A DNA stretch of 64,000 bases from Lepus europaeus (Eukaryota; Chordata; Mammalia; Lagomorpha; Leporidae): NCBI RefSeq assembly GCF_033115175.1, contig NC_084839.1, positions 36,503,501 to 36,567,500 on the forward strand. Direction: 5' to 3'. Within the stretch, counting starts at the first letter, position 1, and each line of letters starts with the position of its first letter. Positions 1-11,455 of this stretch are shown in pieces. The position numbers and the translations under genes were made by a program. The notes under the pieces are model-generated. The model worked only from the letters and a program-made list of their open reading frames with translations. It was not told the origin of the DNA and searched no databases.

Positions 1-107
1 GGAAGAGGAGCAACCAGGACAGAATCTGGTGCCGCAACCGGGACTAGAACCCAGGGTGCTGGCGCCGCAGGCGGAGGATTAGCCAAGTTAGCCACGCCGC
101 CAGCCAA
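1..107 (-). mobile_element. CSINE, minus strand, cut by the window start
   Basis: Head portion of a lagomorph C-repeat SINE in antisense, ending in the inverted head (ggctggcggcgtggc on the minus strand). Low divergence from the copies at 37.8, 58.7 and 59.7 kb suggests a young insertion. Confidence 0.85.
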
Positions 108-403
108 GTTTTTTCCAGATTGGATTAACACACATGCATATGAATTTTTGTGCGAAAATTGTGTACATTTGGTTATATATCTAGGAGTGAAATTTCTGGA
201 TCATAGTTGATATTTAATTTAATGGATGGTACTGAGTATTTTTCAAGGTGATTGAACTAATTTATACCCACCAACAAAGCATGGGTTCCTATTTAATCAA
301 GCTTTCACTAACCCTTGACATTGATCATTTTTTAATTTTATCCATTTTGGTAAATATGTAGGAAAACTACTCTGATATTAATTTGTACTTTCCTACATAT
401 TAA
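108..403 (-). mobile_element. Old LINE-1 ORF2 3' fragment, antisense
   Basis: The order of short matches (tatatctaggagtgaa, ctggatcat, acccaccaacaaagc) follows the antisense of the 3' part of mammalian LINE-1 ORF2. Heavily diverged, with no usable frame. It may belong to the same old element as 1485-6065. Confidence 0.45.
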
Positions 404-560
404 AGATATAATGTGGGACTGTGGTGTGGTAGGTTGAGCCTTCTTCACTTGCAGTGCCAGCATCCCACATGGGTGCCAGTTCAATCCTGGCTGCTCTTCT
501 TCCAATCTAGTTCCCTGCTATTGGTCTGGGAAGGCAGTGGAAAAATCTTTAAAAATATAT
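404..560 (+). mobile_element. CSINE, plus strand, truncated
   Basis: Head and middle of an older C repeat (gggactgtggtgtggtaggt... to ggcagtggaaaaatc). The CT-rich 3' part and A-tail are missing. It lies within LINE-derived DNA. Confidence 0.7.
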
Positions 561-1484
561 ATGGTGTACCATTTTATAATTTTTTGAAACTGTCATGCCA
601 CTGTGTGTTCTAATCTCCTACCAATTTTTCTGCTAACATCTTTTTTCCCCTTTTTATGTATAGAAGTTATCAGAGTTTTAAAAGAGATATATTTCTTTTT
701 AATATTATTCCTCTATGTTTTCATTGTCATTTCATATGAGGTATATTTTGTCATGTTTTCTAATGGTTTTTGCCAGGATAAATTTGAATTTTTTACAGGG
801 GTAGGGAGACTCCTTAAATCTAGTTTTCTTTGGTAATTCCTTGATGTCAAAATATACTTTTATTTTTACATTCTCAGTTCAGAAAAGGGACTTTTATTTG
901 CAGTGACTGACATTTATCTTGCTTAACATTTTAACACTGTTCTCATCTGAGCTTTGACAAAAATATTGGTCAATAAAGATATTTTAAGTTATCAATATCA
1001 GTGTGGGCTCGCCAGCTAATTCTCCCACAATGAATTGCAGGCTCTCTATACAAAAAAGACATCTAGTCATGCTAAGGTCACTTCAGAGCTTTCTTGAAAC
1101 TATGCACTGTGGGCTCTGTGATCACTCATTCATTAGTAGAGAAAAATAAGAGTTCCTGGATCCCTAATTGTGCCAGAGTGAAAGATTTTCTCTATTTGTA
1201 AATATTGTTCTTCCCTTCTAACCCAGTTTCCACAGTAGTGTTATGAGCATCCAAACCCATAGATCCTCATAAACACTTCAGTTTCAGCCTAGGCTCCCAA
1301 TCTGATGATTCAGTTTCTCTGAAACTGTGGGTTTACTTCGGCCCTGTTAGTCTTTCCAGGAATGGTAACTGCCTCTGAACCCATGTACCCACTGTTACCG
1401 AACACTGGGTGTCCTGGGCATCCTATTTTACTGCTGTTTTATTTTCTTAATGTGCTATGTCTGAGGAACTTCTCAACTTCAATT
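561..1484. other. No recognised feature
   Basis: AT-rich sequence between LINE-1 pieces. It could be the diverged RT portion of the old antisense LINE-1, but I cannot align it by eye. Reading frames here are short and unrecognised. Confidence 0.4.
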
Positions 1485-2655
1485 GAGAAGACTGTGTATT
1501 CTTTAGCTGTTGGATAGAATCTTCTGTAGATGTCTGTAAGCTCCAACTAATTGTAGGTACAATTTAACTTTGCTGTTTCTTTGTTGATTTTATTTTGGAT
1601 GGTCTGTTCATTTCTGAAAGTTGGCTGTTAACAGTCCTATTATTCTATTGGAGTCTATCTCTTTATTTACTTTATGTATCTTGGTGCTCCATTATTAAAT
1701 GCATATATTTATTTACAATTTTTATTTCCTCTTGGTAGCTGGATTGAAACCTTTATATAACCATGCTTGTCTCTTTATGCTGCTTTTGATTTAAAATCTA
1801 TTTTATCTTACATTAGTATGTTTATTCCTGCTTTGTTTTGGGTTCTATTTGTATGGGATACCTTATTCTATTTATTCAGTTTTAGTCTATTTGTGTTATT
1901 ACAAGTGAAGTGAATTTCTTTTAAGCAGCATATGGTTGAGTTTTGTTTTTTAAATCTATATAATCACTATGTCTTTCAACTGGAGTATTTAACCCATTTA
2001 TATTTAGGGATATTATCCATTGGTAAACTTTTACTATTGCTATTTTGCTATTTGTTTGCTTGTTTTATTGTAGTGCCTTTGTTTATTTCTCTATCTCACT
2101 TGTGTTCCTTTCTGGTTGATTCTCTCTAGTAATGTGTTTTGATTCCTTGTTAGTTTTGGTTAATCTCTTATAGATTTTTGTTTGTGGTTACTGTGAGGTT
2201 TATAAAACTTGTCTTTTTGTTGTAACAAGTTATTTTCCATGATAACAATTTGACACTTATAATAAAGATGTGAAAAGAAATAGAGAAAAGAAATACTAAA
2301 AAAGAACTCTACATCTGCACTCCATTTGTCTCCACATTCTGAGCTTTTGATGACTCATGTTGACTCTTTCTATATTGCCTGTTTCTAACATTTTAATATC
2401 ATTATTATTATAATGGCCATTTGTCTTCATACTAACGATATGAGTGGCTTTGCACTATGTTTACAATATCAGAGGATTCTTAATGTATATAGTTACTTTT
2501 ACCATTGAGTTGATTTACTTTGATATTTTTTCTTACTTGCTAGTGTCTTTTCCTTTCAGTGTGAAGCATTTCCCTTAGCATTTTTTATGAGTCTAGTGGT
2601 GATAAACTCTCTCAGCTTTCATTTATGTAGGAATGTCTTTATCACTGTCTTCTTT

Positions 2656-2952
2656 TTTTAAAAGATTTTATTTATTTGACAGAGTTACAGATAATGTGAG
2701 AGAGACAGAGAGAAAGGTCTTCCTTCCATTGGTGCATTCCCCAAATGACCACAATGGCCAGAGCTGTGCCGATCTAAAGCCAGGAGCCAGGACTTTCCTC
2801 CGGATCTCCCATGTGGGTGCAGGGGCCCAAGCACTTGGGCCATCCTCCATTGCCTTCCTGGGCCACAGCAGAGAGCTGGCCTGGAAGAGGAGCATATGGG
2901 ATGCTGGTGCCACAGGCGGAGGATTTACCTAGTGCGCCACAGCGCCGTCCCC
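2656..2952 (-). mobile_element. CSINE, minus strand, with 16-bp target duplication
   Basis: Full-length C repeat in antisense: T-rich start, CT-rich block inverted, SINE head at the right end. It is flanked by perfect 16-bp direct repeats tatcactgtcttcttt at 2640-2655 and 2953-2968, inside the old LINE-1. Confidence 0.95.
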
Positions 2953-3216
2953 TATCACTGTCTTCTTTCTGAAGGATAGCTTTGTTGAATACAGTATTTT
3001 TGGCTGGCATTGCTCCCCCCACCCCCCCACACCCACACCCATACTGTTAATGCCTCATACCACTCCCTCTTTATCTGTAAGATTTCTGAGGAACCCTGTT
3101 ATGTCTTACTTTTTTTTTTCTCATAGATTTGAGAACCTTCTTAATCTTTAATCTTTGAGAACTTGATTATTATGTTTTGAAGTAGACTTGCTTGAGTTGA
3201 ATCTGTGACCCTTTTT

Positions 3217-3403
3217 AAATTTTTTTTATTTTTTTTTATTTTTTATTTAATGAATATAAATTTCCAAAGTACAGCTTATGGATTACAAAGGCTTCCCCCT
3301 CATAACTTCCCCCCCACCCGCAACCCTCCCCTTTCCCACTTGCTCTCCCTTTCCATTCACATCAAGATTCATTTTCAATTCTCTTTATATACAAAAAATC
3401 TAA
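3217..3403 (-). mobile_element. Lagomorph LINE-1 3' end, antisense, 5'-truncated
   Basis: Antisense of the 3' UTR type ending ctttggaaatttatattcat-taaataaaa, including the C-rich tract that is G-rich on the sense strand. Flanked by similar direct repeats tgtgacc(c)ttttt at 3204-3216 and 3404-3416. Same 3'-end lineage as 48098-48435 and 60130-60955. Confidence 0.85.
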
Positions 3404-3416
3404 CTGTGACCTTTTT

Positions 3417-3742
3417 TTTAAGATTTATTTTATTTATTTGAAAGAGTTACAGAGAGAGAGAAGGGGCAGAGAAGAAAAGAGAGAGAGGTCTTCCATCTGC
3501 TGGTTCACTCCCTAATTGGCCACAATGGCTGGAGCTGTGCCGATCCGAAGCCAGGAGCCAGGATCTTCTTCTGGGTCTCCCACGTGGGTACAGGGGTCCA
3601 AGGACTTGGGCCATCTTCTACTGCTTTCCCAGACCATAGTAGAGAGCTGGATCAGAAGTGGAGCAGCCGGGACTCGAACTGACACCCATATGGGATGCTG
3701 GCACTGCAGGTGGTGGCTTAACCTGCTATGCCACAGGGCCAC
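3417..3742 (-). mobile_element. CSINE, minus strand
   Basis: Near full-length antisense C repeat inserted next to the right target duplication of the LINE-1 3' end. A short direct repeat tgaccttt occurs at its left edge and again at about 3759-3766. Confidence 0.92.
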
Positions 3743-4247
3743 TCTGACTGGTGGCTTTTGACCTTTCTGTACCTAGACAATTGCATCTTTCTCTAAGTTT
3801 AAGAAATTTTCTGTTATCTCTTTGAATATACTTCCTATCCCTTTGGCATTGTCAATTCCTTCTTAAACCCCAATGACTTGAATGTTTGGTCTTCTCATGA
3901 TATCCACAAGTTAGAAGCTTTCTTCATTCCTCTTGATTCTTTTTATATACTCCAACTGGATATTTCTAAATAGTTTTTTAGTTCTGTCATTCTTTTTTCT
4001 CTTTGATCTATTCTGCAATTTATGCCCTCTATTATATTTTCAATTTCATTCAGTGTACTTTAAAGAAGGAAGGATTTCTGTTTATTTTTTTATAATTACT
4101 TCCATTTATCTCAAGCCTCTCTGTTAGAGTGCTACATCATTTCTGTGAGTTCTCTAGAAGTTGTTGAGTTTTTTTAAAACTTATTTTGAAATCTTCATCC
4201 CAGCGTTTGAAAATTTCGATTCCTAGATGGTTGGTTTCTGTCACTTC

Positions 4248-4586
4248 ACTTTTTTAAAATAAATTTACTCTTTTTAATGTTCTTTTTAAAAAAGATTTAT
4301 TTCTTTATTTGAAAGTCAGAGTCACACACACACACACAAAGATGGTTCAGTCCCCAATGGCCGCAATGCCCGCAATGGCCGGAGCTGCACTGATCTGAAG
4401 CCAGGAGCTTCTTGGTCTCCCACACTGTTGCAGGGGCCCAAGGACTTGGGCCATCTTCTACTGCTCTCCTAAGTGATAGCAGAGAGCTGGATCGGAAGTG
4501 GAGCAGCTGGGACTTGAACCGGTGTCCATGTGGGATGCCGGTACTGCAGGTGGTGGCTTTTACCCACTACGCCACAGCACTGGCCC
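4248..4586 (-). mobile_element. CSINE, minus strand, with internal (CA)n
   Basis: Antisense C repeat with a short CA microsatellite (4323-4338) in place of the usual CT block. Direct repeat ctgtcactt at 4239-4247 and 4588-4596. Confidence 0.9.
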
Positions 4587-6089
4587 CTGTCACTTAATTT
4601 TGTTTATTAAGTAATGTCATGGTTCCCTGGTGTGTGTTGGTGTTTGATGTTGACTGCACATTCAAGCATTAGTCATAGTAGTCTGACTTTGTTTATGGCT
4701 GCCCTTCCATAAATTCTAAGCAGTATATTTATCTTAAAGGCTGTGGACACGTCTGCTGCTTTAGCAATTGATGGCACATTAAGCTGGGGGTTTTTTGCAG
4801 GTTTGCTGTTGGTGTATTTTCATTGTCTTGGTCCCAAAATACTCCCCAAGTTCAGAATTGTTCCAAATTGGCTGTTGATGTGTTGTTAAGAATGAACTAG
4901 GGAAGTGTTTAAAAAGTGGTCTATCCCTACAAGTCTCTACCTGTGGCCAGGACAGGCCAAGACACCTAGTCCTATGACCACCAATGCCACAATACTGGAT
5001 TGCACCAGAGTCTACAGTCTGACACAGCCTAGGGTAGGATGGAGTCTGACATAGTTCAGGGTAGGATAGGTAGGACCTCATTCTGCTATTGTCTGCTACT
5101 GAGGTGGTTTCATATCATGAGGCTATTCCTCGCAGCCACTGGTGATGCTAGCTGGGATGTTAGACTGATCAAACTGATTCTCAGAACTGTATTTGTAAGT
5201 TGAGAAACTCTGTCCTCAGGCACTGGCCTGGGGAGAGGGACTCGGGATCTGCTTGAGTATGTTTTACTCTCCTGGCATTTAACCCCCAAATAGTCCATGT
5301 TTCCTTGCTGTTTGTCCACAATTGGAAGAGGGTGATAGGGGCAGCCCCTTGGGTGCCCAAGCAGACATGAGGTGGGACACAGCTGGGTCTTACAGTCACC
5401 AGACTCTCAGCAAACCTGAGGATGCATGCTACACCCACACGTGGGTAGCAATAATAAACACTGAAAACCAGTCCATCCCACCATGGCTGGTTACAGGGGC
5501 AAGTTAGAGATTCTGGCTGTGAGCACTGGTCTGGGAGGCTTTCTCAGGTGCTGGGTCTCATGGAAGCAGGCTTGGCTTTGAGCTAGCTCCAAAGTAATGT
5601 TCTAAACTCCCACCCCTGCCCTGTTGTGCAGCAGCTGGAGTCTTGCTGCTCTGTTTACCAGAGGTTGTGGGAAAATGGGGGCTGCCTAATATTGAGGGTC
5701 CAAATACTCAAACTGCAGGTACAGGCCTGGGGGGAGAGGCTGTGGGACTCTGTCTAACTCTGAATTTTATCATACTGGGCCTGATGCTGGGATTCAGGAT
5801 TATAAACTGGACTTAATTCCTTCTCCCTTTCCCAAGAGAGAGATGACTCTCTCTATACTGCATTATCTAGAGCTAAGGGAGGGCTGATGCAGGCAACCAT
5901 TTCTTTATGCTTTCTTCAATGTGACTTTTCTTATTCTAAACAACAGGTACTGTGATTTCTCACCTGACTTCCATTACGCTTATGAAGGCAACTTGGTGTG
6001 CAAATAGCTGTTCAAATTGGTGTCTCTGTCCAGAGAAGCATCTGCTATCTTGCTCCACCTCCCATTCAGTCTTTAGACTCTGAGTATCC

Positions 6090-6305
6090 CTGGGCCTTCC
6101 ATTTATTAATCCAGTCATTCATTTACCCATCTACTGAATATGTGAGTGACAACCCTATGACAAGTATATGGTTGTGGAGGTTTTGGATTCATTTCCAGAA
6201 TATATCCCATAGGAACAAATACAGAGATTTAGTAAAATTACAGCCCTCAAAGAATTTTATACCACAGTAGATGGGGGTTTGAGGGGCAGGACAGTAAACC
6301 ATGTC
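6090..6305 (+). repeat. Possible L2/MIR-like remnant
   Basis: Weak resemblance to the common old repeat with a 'ttcattcatttacc... ccctcaaagaatttta... gacagtaaacc' order. Strongly diverged. Confidence 0.3.
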
Positions 6306-6750
6306 TTCTATAAGTTCTAAAATCTTCTAATTCATCTTCAATTCCATTTAATCAATTACATAAAGACAATAGTTTATTAAATGTTTCTAATTATAAGTAG
6401 ATCCAGATGGAAATGCTCCATCTTGGTCATAGTAGATTTAGTTCTAAATTCTTACAGGCAGTCTTTGATGCAGAGTAATTACCCATAAAGCACTTTGTCA
6501 ATTAAAAACGTTACTCCTAAGAGATTCTTCCGTGCACTGTAGAAGTGATAATTTGTCATCTTGTCAGTTGGAGGAAATTAATCCCAGCCTTGAATGATGA
6601 CTTGCTGTCTTTTGCCTACCATGGATATGGTGCTGCATTGTCATTAACGTGGAATGACAATGACAACATATAGTTTTCTTCAAATACCTAAGTGACCCTG
6701 TATCTTTCTCAGAAGCTCTTCAAAGATTTCTGTGAAATTTTTCCCCACCA

Positions 6751-7365
6751 GGGGCCAGCATTGTGGCATAGCAGGTTAAGCCACTGCCTGTGATGCCGAC
6801 ATCCTGTGTGGGCACTGGTTCCTGTTGCGGCTGCTCTACTTCTTCTTCTTCTTCTTAAAAGATTTATTTATTTATTTGAAAGGCAGAGTTACAGAGAGGC
6901 AGAGGCAGAAAGAGAGAGACATCTTCTATCTGCTGGGTTACTCCCCAAAAGGCCGCAACAGCTGGAACTGTGCCCATCTGAAGCCAGAAGCCAGAGGCCT
7001 CGTCCCAGTCTCCCATATGGGTACAAGGGCCCAAGGACTTGGCCATCTTCCACTGCTTTCCCAGGGCATAGCAGAGAGCTGGAATGGAAGTGGAGCAGCC
7101 AGGACTTGAACCGGCTCCCATGTGGGATGCCAGCTTTGCAGGCAGTGGTTTTACCCGCCATGCCACAGAGCCAGCCCCAAGGCTGCACTACTTCTGATCC
7201 AGCTCCCTGCTAATGGCCTGGGAAATGCATTGAAGATGGCCCAGGCTCCTGGCTCCAGCAAGCTTGCAGTTGTGACCATCTGGGGCGGGAACCAGTGGAT
7301 GGAAGATTTCTCTGTCTGTCTCTGTAACTCTAACTTTCAAATAAACAAATCTTAAAAAAAAAAAA
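6751..7365 (+). mobile_element. CSINE, plus strand, split by a second CSINE
   Basis: Head at 6751-6843 (ggggccagcattgtggcata), remainder at 7181-7365 ending caaataaacaaatctt and poly-A. Flanked by the 11-bp repeat tttccccacca at 6740-6750 and 7366-7376. The middle is occupied by an antisense CSINE. Confidence 0.93.
6844..7180 (-). mobile_element. CSINE, minus strand, nested in another CSINE
   Basis: Full-length antisense C repeat inserted in the 6751-7365 copy. Its own target duplication is ggctgc(t/a)ctacttct at 6829-6843 and 7181-7195 (14 of 15 identical), which belongs to the host SINE. This gives the order of insertion. Confidence 0.93.
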
Positions 7366-7376
7366 TTTCCCCACCA

Positions 7377-10300
7377 AACAATACCTCACAAATTTTATGA
7401 TCACAGTAAACATATATTTTTTGCTATCTGACTTGTTTTTAGTAAAAGTATTGGAGAAACTATGACAGAATTCATAAGTTAAAAACATTGTCAACTTTGC
7501 TATGATGCAGTTAACGTCAATATAATTTTCTGAAATTCAGTAGTTGGTTTCCCTGTGTAAAAGTTTATGTGCATTTTAGAAAATTTTATGAATTTCAGCT
7601 TAGAAAAAATTGACACATTTTTATTTTCTGGAATGCAGTTATGAAGCATAAATATTCGTGCTATAAACCTAGTGTCCCTGTTTTTCAAAGTTTTCCACAA
7701 GTAGGAAAAATTATGCTTGATTTATTTATTTTGATATGTGGGAATTTAAAAAATAGAGCATTAATATAAGGATTATTTTTAATCTACCAATTAGCAGAGG
7801 CTTGGTCCTGCAATTATGCAACTTTCTGGAATAGTTTACTGTTTTTTTTTTTGCATAAAAACAATAGCAACAATAACAAACCCAGTTTCATTGAAGCTAT
7901 CACAGAATGAGAGATGTGATAGTAGTGGAGTTATACAATATGAAACTGTTAGCACGTGCAAAAAAATCATCAAGGAGGAGAAAAGTTCATGTTGTTAATA
8001 TATCCATCAGTTCAACACTTGGATTTTTCCAGAATTGAATCTGTGTCCTGATGTTTGTGTGGGAGTGGGTGAGCTAAGTGGGTGTGTGTATAGTGTCTCT
8101 GCAGTGATTAGCTACACAGTAGGAACCTCTGTAATTCTCAAGTTTTCCATTTGAGCTTTAAGCATGATAATATCTGACTCAGGGGTTTGTTTAGTGAGAG
8201 TTGTGTTAGATAACGTTTGTGAAGTGTCTGGCAGTGACTCGTCTATAAAGATAACTATTGTTACTATCATTGTTTATAACACAGCAATAAAGTGGAAGTT
8301 ACTGGAGTATTTAGCAGGCATCATTAATTGTTTATAGCAGTACTTTAACTCATCAGATTTCCTACCTTACTCCCCACACAGCAGATTAATCACCAATACC
8401 TCCTATGATTATGAAACGAGTTGCTTCCTCAGAGACTTTGTCTATCTCAAGGAAAAGGAAGTGTCTTGGTCAAATAAACTAAAGGGCCTGACGTTTTGCC
8501 TCTAACTTTTCTCCATTTCATCCTTCATCATATATAAAAGGCTCTGGTATGGCCTTTGTTCCTTTGTAGCCATTATGCATGTGTGCATTTAAAAAATTAT
8601 TTTGGATGAGTTTCTTCAACAGAACAACTGGGCTTTGCTTCAGATCATCTTCAGCAGTCAAAGGCACTCTGGTGATTTGTTCCTATTGAGTTGAAATGCC
8701 TTTGGAGAAGTTGTTTCAGGGAAGTTTCCCTTCTGGTTTGTTAACACATTAGCTAGGAACGTTGAGCTAATCTTTCCTTCAGAATTAATGGAACTCCACT
8801 TAGTAGGAACCTTTACTACTGTGTAATAGTGAAGGGATGAGCCAGGTTGGTGACTTCAGTCATGAAAATACAGATTTTCTGTAATCAATGAATCATGATT
8901 TTGCTTCATTTCTTATCACACTGCCCCAAACATAAGTACACTCATTTGCATCTTTAAGTCATGGTTTCTTTATGGCTGGGTCTTACGTACTCTTGGAATT
9001 TGTTGGCTGGAGTTTTAAAACAGATGGCTACATGCTGTTTCCACCCTCCAGGAAACACGTTTGGTTGTTTGTCCTCTGGTTCTCATGGTAACCGAAGATT
9101 AACTTTTTTCCGTTTCACAAAGTAGAATCAGCAGAGCTGCAGACAGTAGCAACTGTTTGACAAAGGCTTGATCTGTTGTAGTATTCTAGTTTGTGTTGAT
9201 GGACTCTTACTATATTGTACCTTGTTTTTAGTAATATACACATAGTAATAAAAATATAAGTAAAGTCCTTATTTGTGTGTATAGCCCGTTTAACAATTTT
9301 CATAGCCATAAGAAAATGATTTCCTTCTATTATCAGATCCTTGGTAATGAAGGCCAATGGTGTAGATCAGATAGATGGAGATATTTGGGATCATAGTACA
9401 TTACATTGACATTTATAGATTTGTGATCTTGGAATTTCTAAAACTATTTCATTGCATTCTATTTTCAGCCAGTAGATAAGATATGGAAGAACAGACACTT
9501 AAAAGCGATCTGGCTAAGATGCCACCTAACAGTTGAATGTGCACTTATTTTATATTAATACCATGTCTATTATTCCTTGAAATGGGTGAAGTTTCATCTG
9601 CTAATGTATGTCTGAGACAGATCCCAGAAATAGCTATTTATGGTTCCACATGTATAAGCATGTAATGTTGTAGGACCTGGGAACCCACATTTAAAATATT
9701 CAATTATTTGGTTCAAAATGGAAAAATTTCCTGGAAAGTTTCTGGATTTCATTATAATTGATTTGCCATGTAACCAGTGAGCCCAGAGACTAGGCACAGC
9801 TGGAGCATCGTAGCTACTCACAGATAATGAGAGTAGTATTGTAACAGACCTAGAGTTACAGAAAATATTGGAACAAAATCAATGCTTGCAATAAGAGAAA
9901 ATCCTCGGTGTTCTGAAGCCGAGTTTTAACTGGTAATTGTTCCCATTTCTGTGTTAGCTACCACAGTCAGTGTCATTTTTATTGTTGCTATTCTGGATAA
10001 TCTTATAATTAACTTACTTTATTAAAAGAGTTATATTGCAGATTTGTGAGTGAAATTAGATTTATTTTTGTTTCCAAATAGATGTCCACAGATAAGCCAG
10101 TCCCAAACAGCAAGAAACATATTCTCTATGATTATCTGAAAATATTGAAGGTGATGTTAGATGAGCTGTGTTTCCAATCTGACTTGGACAAGAAAAGATT
10201 GATGTATTTCTTTGCATCATGGAGATGTTAAATAAAGTCTCTCTACTGCTATGAAATTCTATATAATTTCTTAACACAAATGATAAGATCTATGATCATG

Positions 10301-10494
10301 ATGATGTAGGATGGTTGTTACTTTGGAGATGGATTATTTTTACCCGATATGCATGGTGATTGCTAGTTGTCTACTGGAGGGCATTTGCTACTATTTTGTC
10401 ATTTTATGACACTTTATGGCAGCTTGGGAGCTTGCTCAAACCAAGTATATTCTTTCATGTTTCATAACGAAAGGAAGAATAATAGGAGTACAAG
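7377..10494. other. Intergenic stretch without recognised genes or young repeats
   Basis: About 3.1 kb downstream of SLC8A1. No SINE or LINE recognised. Frames up to 80 codons with no family resemblance. The start of a long CSINE-free block. Confidence 0.6.
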
Positions 10495-10712
10495 TATAAG
10501 CTTGAACTTTGGAATCAGACTTGAATTCAAGGTCTGATTCTACTGTGGTAACTGTGTGATTTTTGGCAAGTGCTTATCTAAGCTTCATGTTCTCATGTGT
10601 AAAATGGAGTGGAAATTAAATTCTTTTCTGAGGATCGGGGATATAATCCAAATAAACTTCTTAGGGTGCTGCCTGCTTGTTAACAAGCGCTCAATAAATG
10701 TTGACTAAAGCT
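10495..10712 (+). repeat. MIR SINE remnant
   Basis: Order of motifs matches MIR: ttggaatcagacttgaattc, actgtgtgatttttggcaag, cttcatgttctcatgtgtaa, and the terminal gcgctcaataaatgttgact. Ancient mammalian repeat. Confidence 0.85.
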
Positions 10713-11269
10713 ATCACAATAAAGAGATTTAAAATTGAGTTCATTTGGTCTTTTCATTATTCAGCATGGAAGATATTGCTGGCATTAAAGAAAATTTTAG
10801 TCAGACACTTGATAAAGACAGTAAAGAAGACTTTATTTGAAAAAGAGACTGCTGCGGTGGAGTTTTGCAGTAGGGGAGATAGATTGAGCTCATCTCTCCA
10901 TAAAGCAGGAGCAAGCAGTGGATTTATAGCCAAGGAACAGGGAGGAGGTTAGTGGATGGAAAATCTCTAAAGAAATTCTTGCTGGACTGAATCAACAGTA
11001 TTCTCGTCAAAGCAGGCCAGAGTGATGAGATCCTGAGGATAGGGAAGAGGAATTTGATCACATATCAAGTCTGTGGGAGATTTTCACTATATTCCTTAGC
11101 AGTAGGATTCGTGCTAAACCTGGACTAAACTGAACAAGCAAGGAGCTGAAAGCTGAGGCCTAGAGGAAAAGAGAGCTCAGAGGAGCCTGACTCAGTCAGT
11201 TTGGTCAAGGAAAGAATCTTTGTCACTAGCATAAGAGACTAAGTATTATCTATGACATAAACAGCATCC

Positions 11270-11455
11270 AACATGGATTATTTAGGCACTGTTTTAGGAA
11301 CTTATCCAAAGGCTTTGTTTTATTCAATCCTTGAAACAGAATGGTGAAGGAACTAGTACAAGATGACTCAGTGAAGCTGGATTTGAATCCAGCATCTCTG
11401 ACTCTACAAACCAGTATTGATAAGCACTGTTCTGTCTTGTCCTACTGTGGCTAGA
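11270..11455 (-). repeat. MIR SINE remnant, antisense
   Basis: Antisense MIR order: ttaggcactgttttaggaac, a region corresponding to the 'gaggaaactgag' part, gctggatttgaatccagcat and ctgactctacaaacc. Confidence 0.65.

Larger units (their letters stand above)
1485..6065 (-). mobile_element. Old LINE-1 (L1M/HAL1-like), antisense, with apparent 5' terminus
   Basis: From about 1485 the plus strand follows the antisense of the LINE-1 ORF2 endonuclease region: tgtctgtaagctccaac, the phrase around 1575-1650, then aagcagcatatggttgag. From 2590 to 4250 it follows the antisense of the ORF1/upstream region (gataaactctctcagc, gatagctttgttgaata). 4600-6000 is GC-richer with internal duplications, like an old LINE-1 5' UTR. 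At 6040-6065 the minus strand reads ggaggtggagcaagatagca, which resembles the conserved start of LINE-1 elements. No intact frame survives. It is interrupted by CSINEs at 2656, 3417 and 4248 and a LINE-1 3' end at 3217. Subfamily is uncertain. Confidence 0.6.

Noticed and set aside
2633..3022. Open frames of 80-99 codons over the CSINE copies (also at 3512-3761, 6806-7213, 37692-38069, 44610-44936, 58676-59231, 59629-60071)
   Set aside because: They coincide with SINE consensus sequence on either strand and recur at every copy; shadows, not genes.
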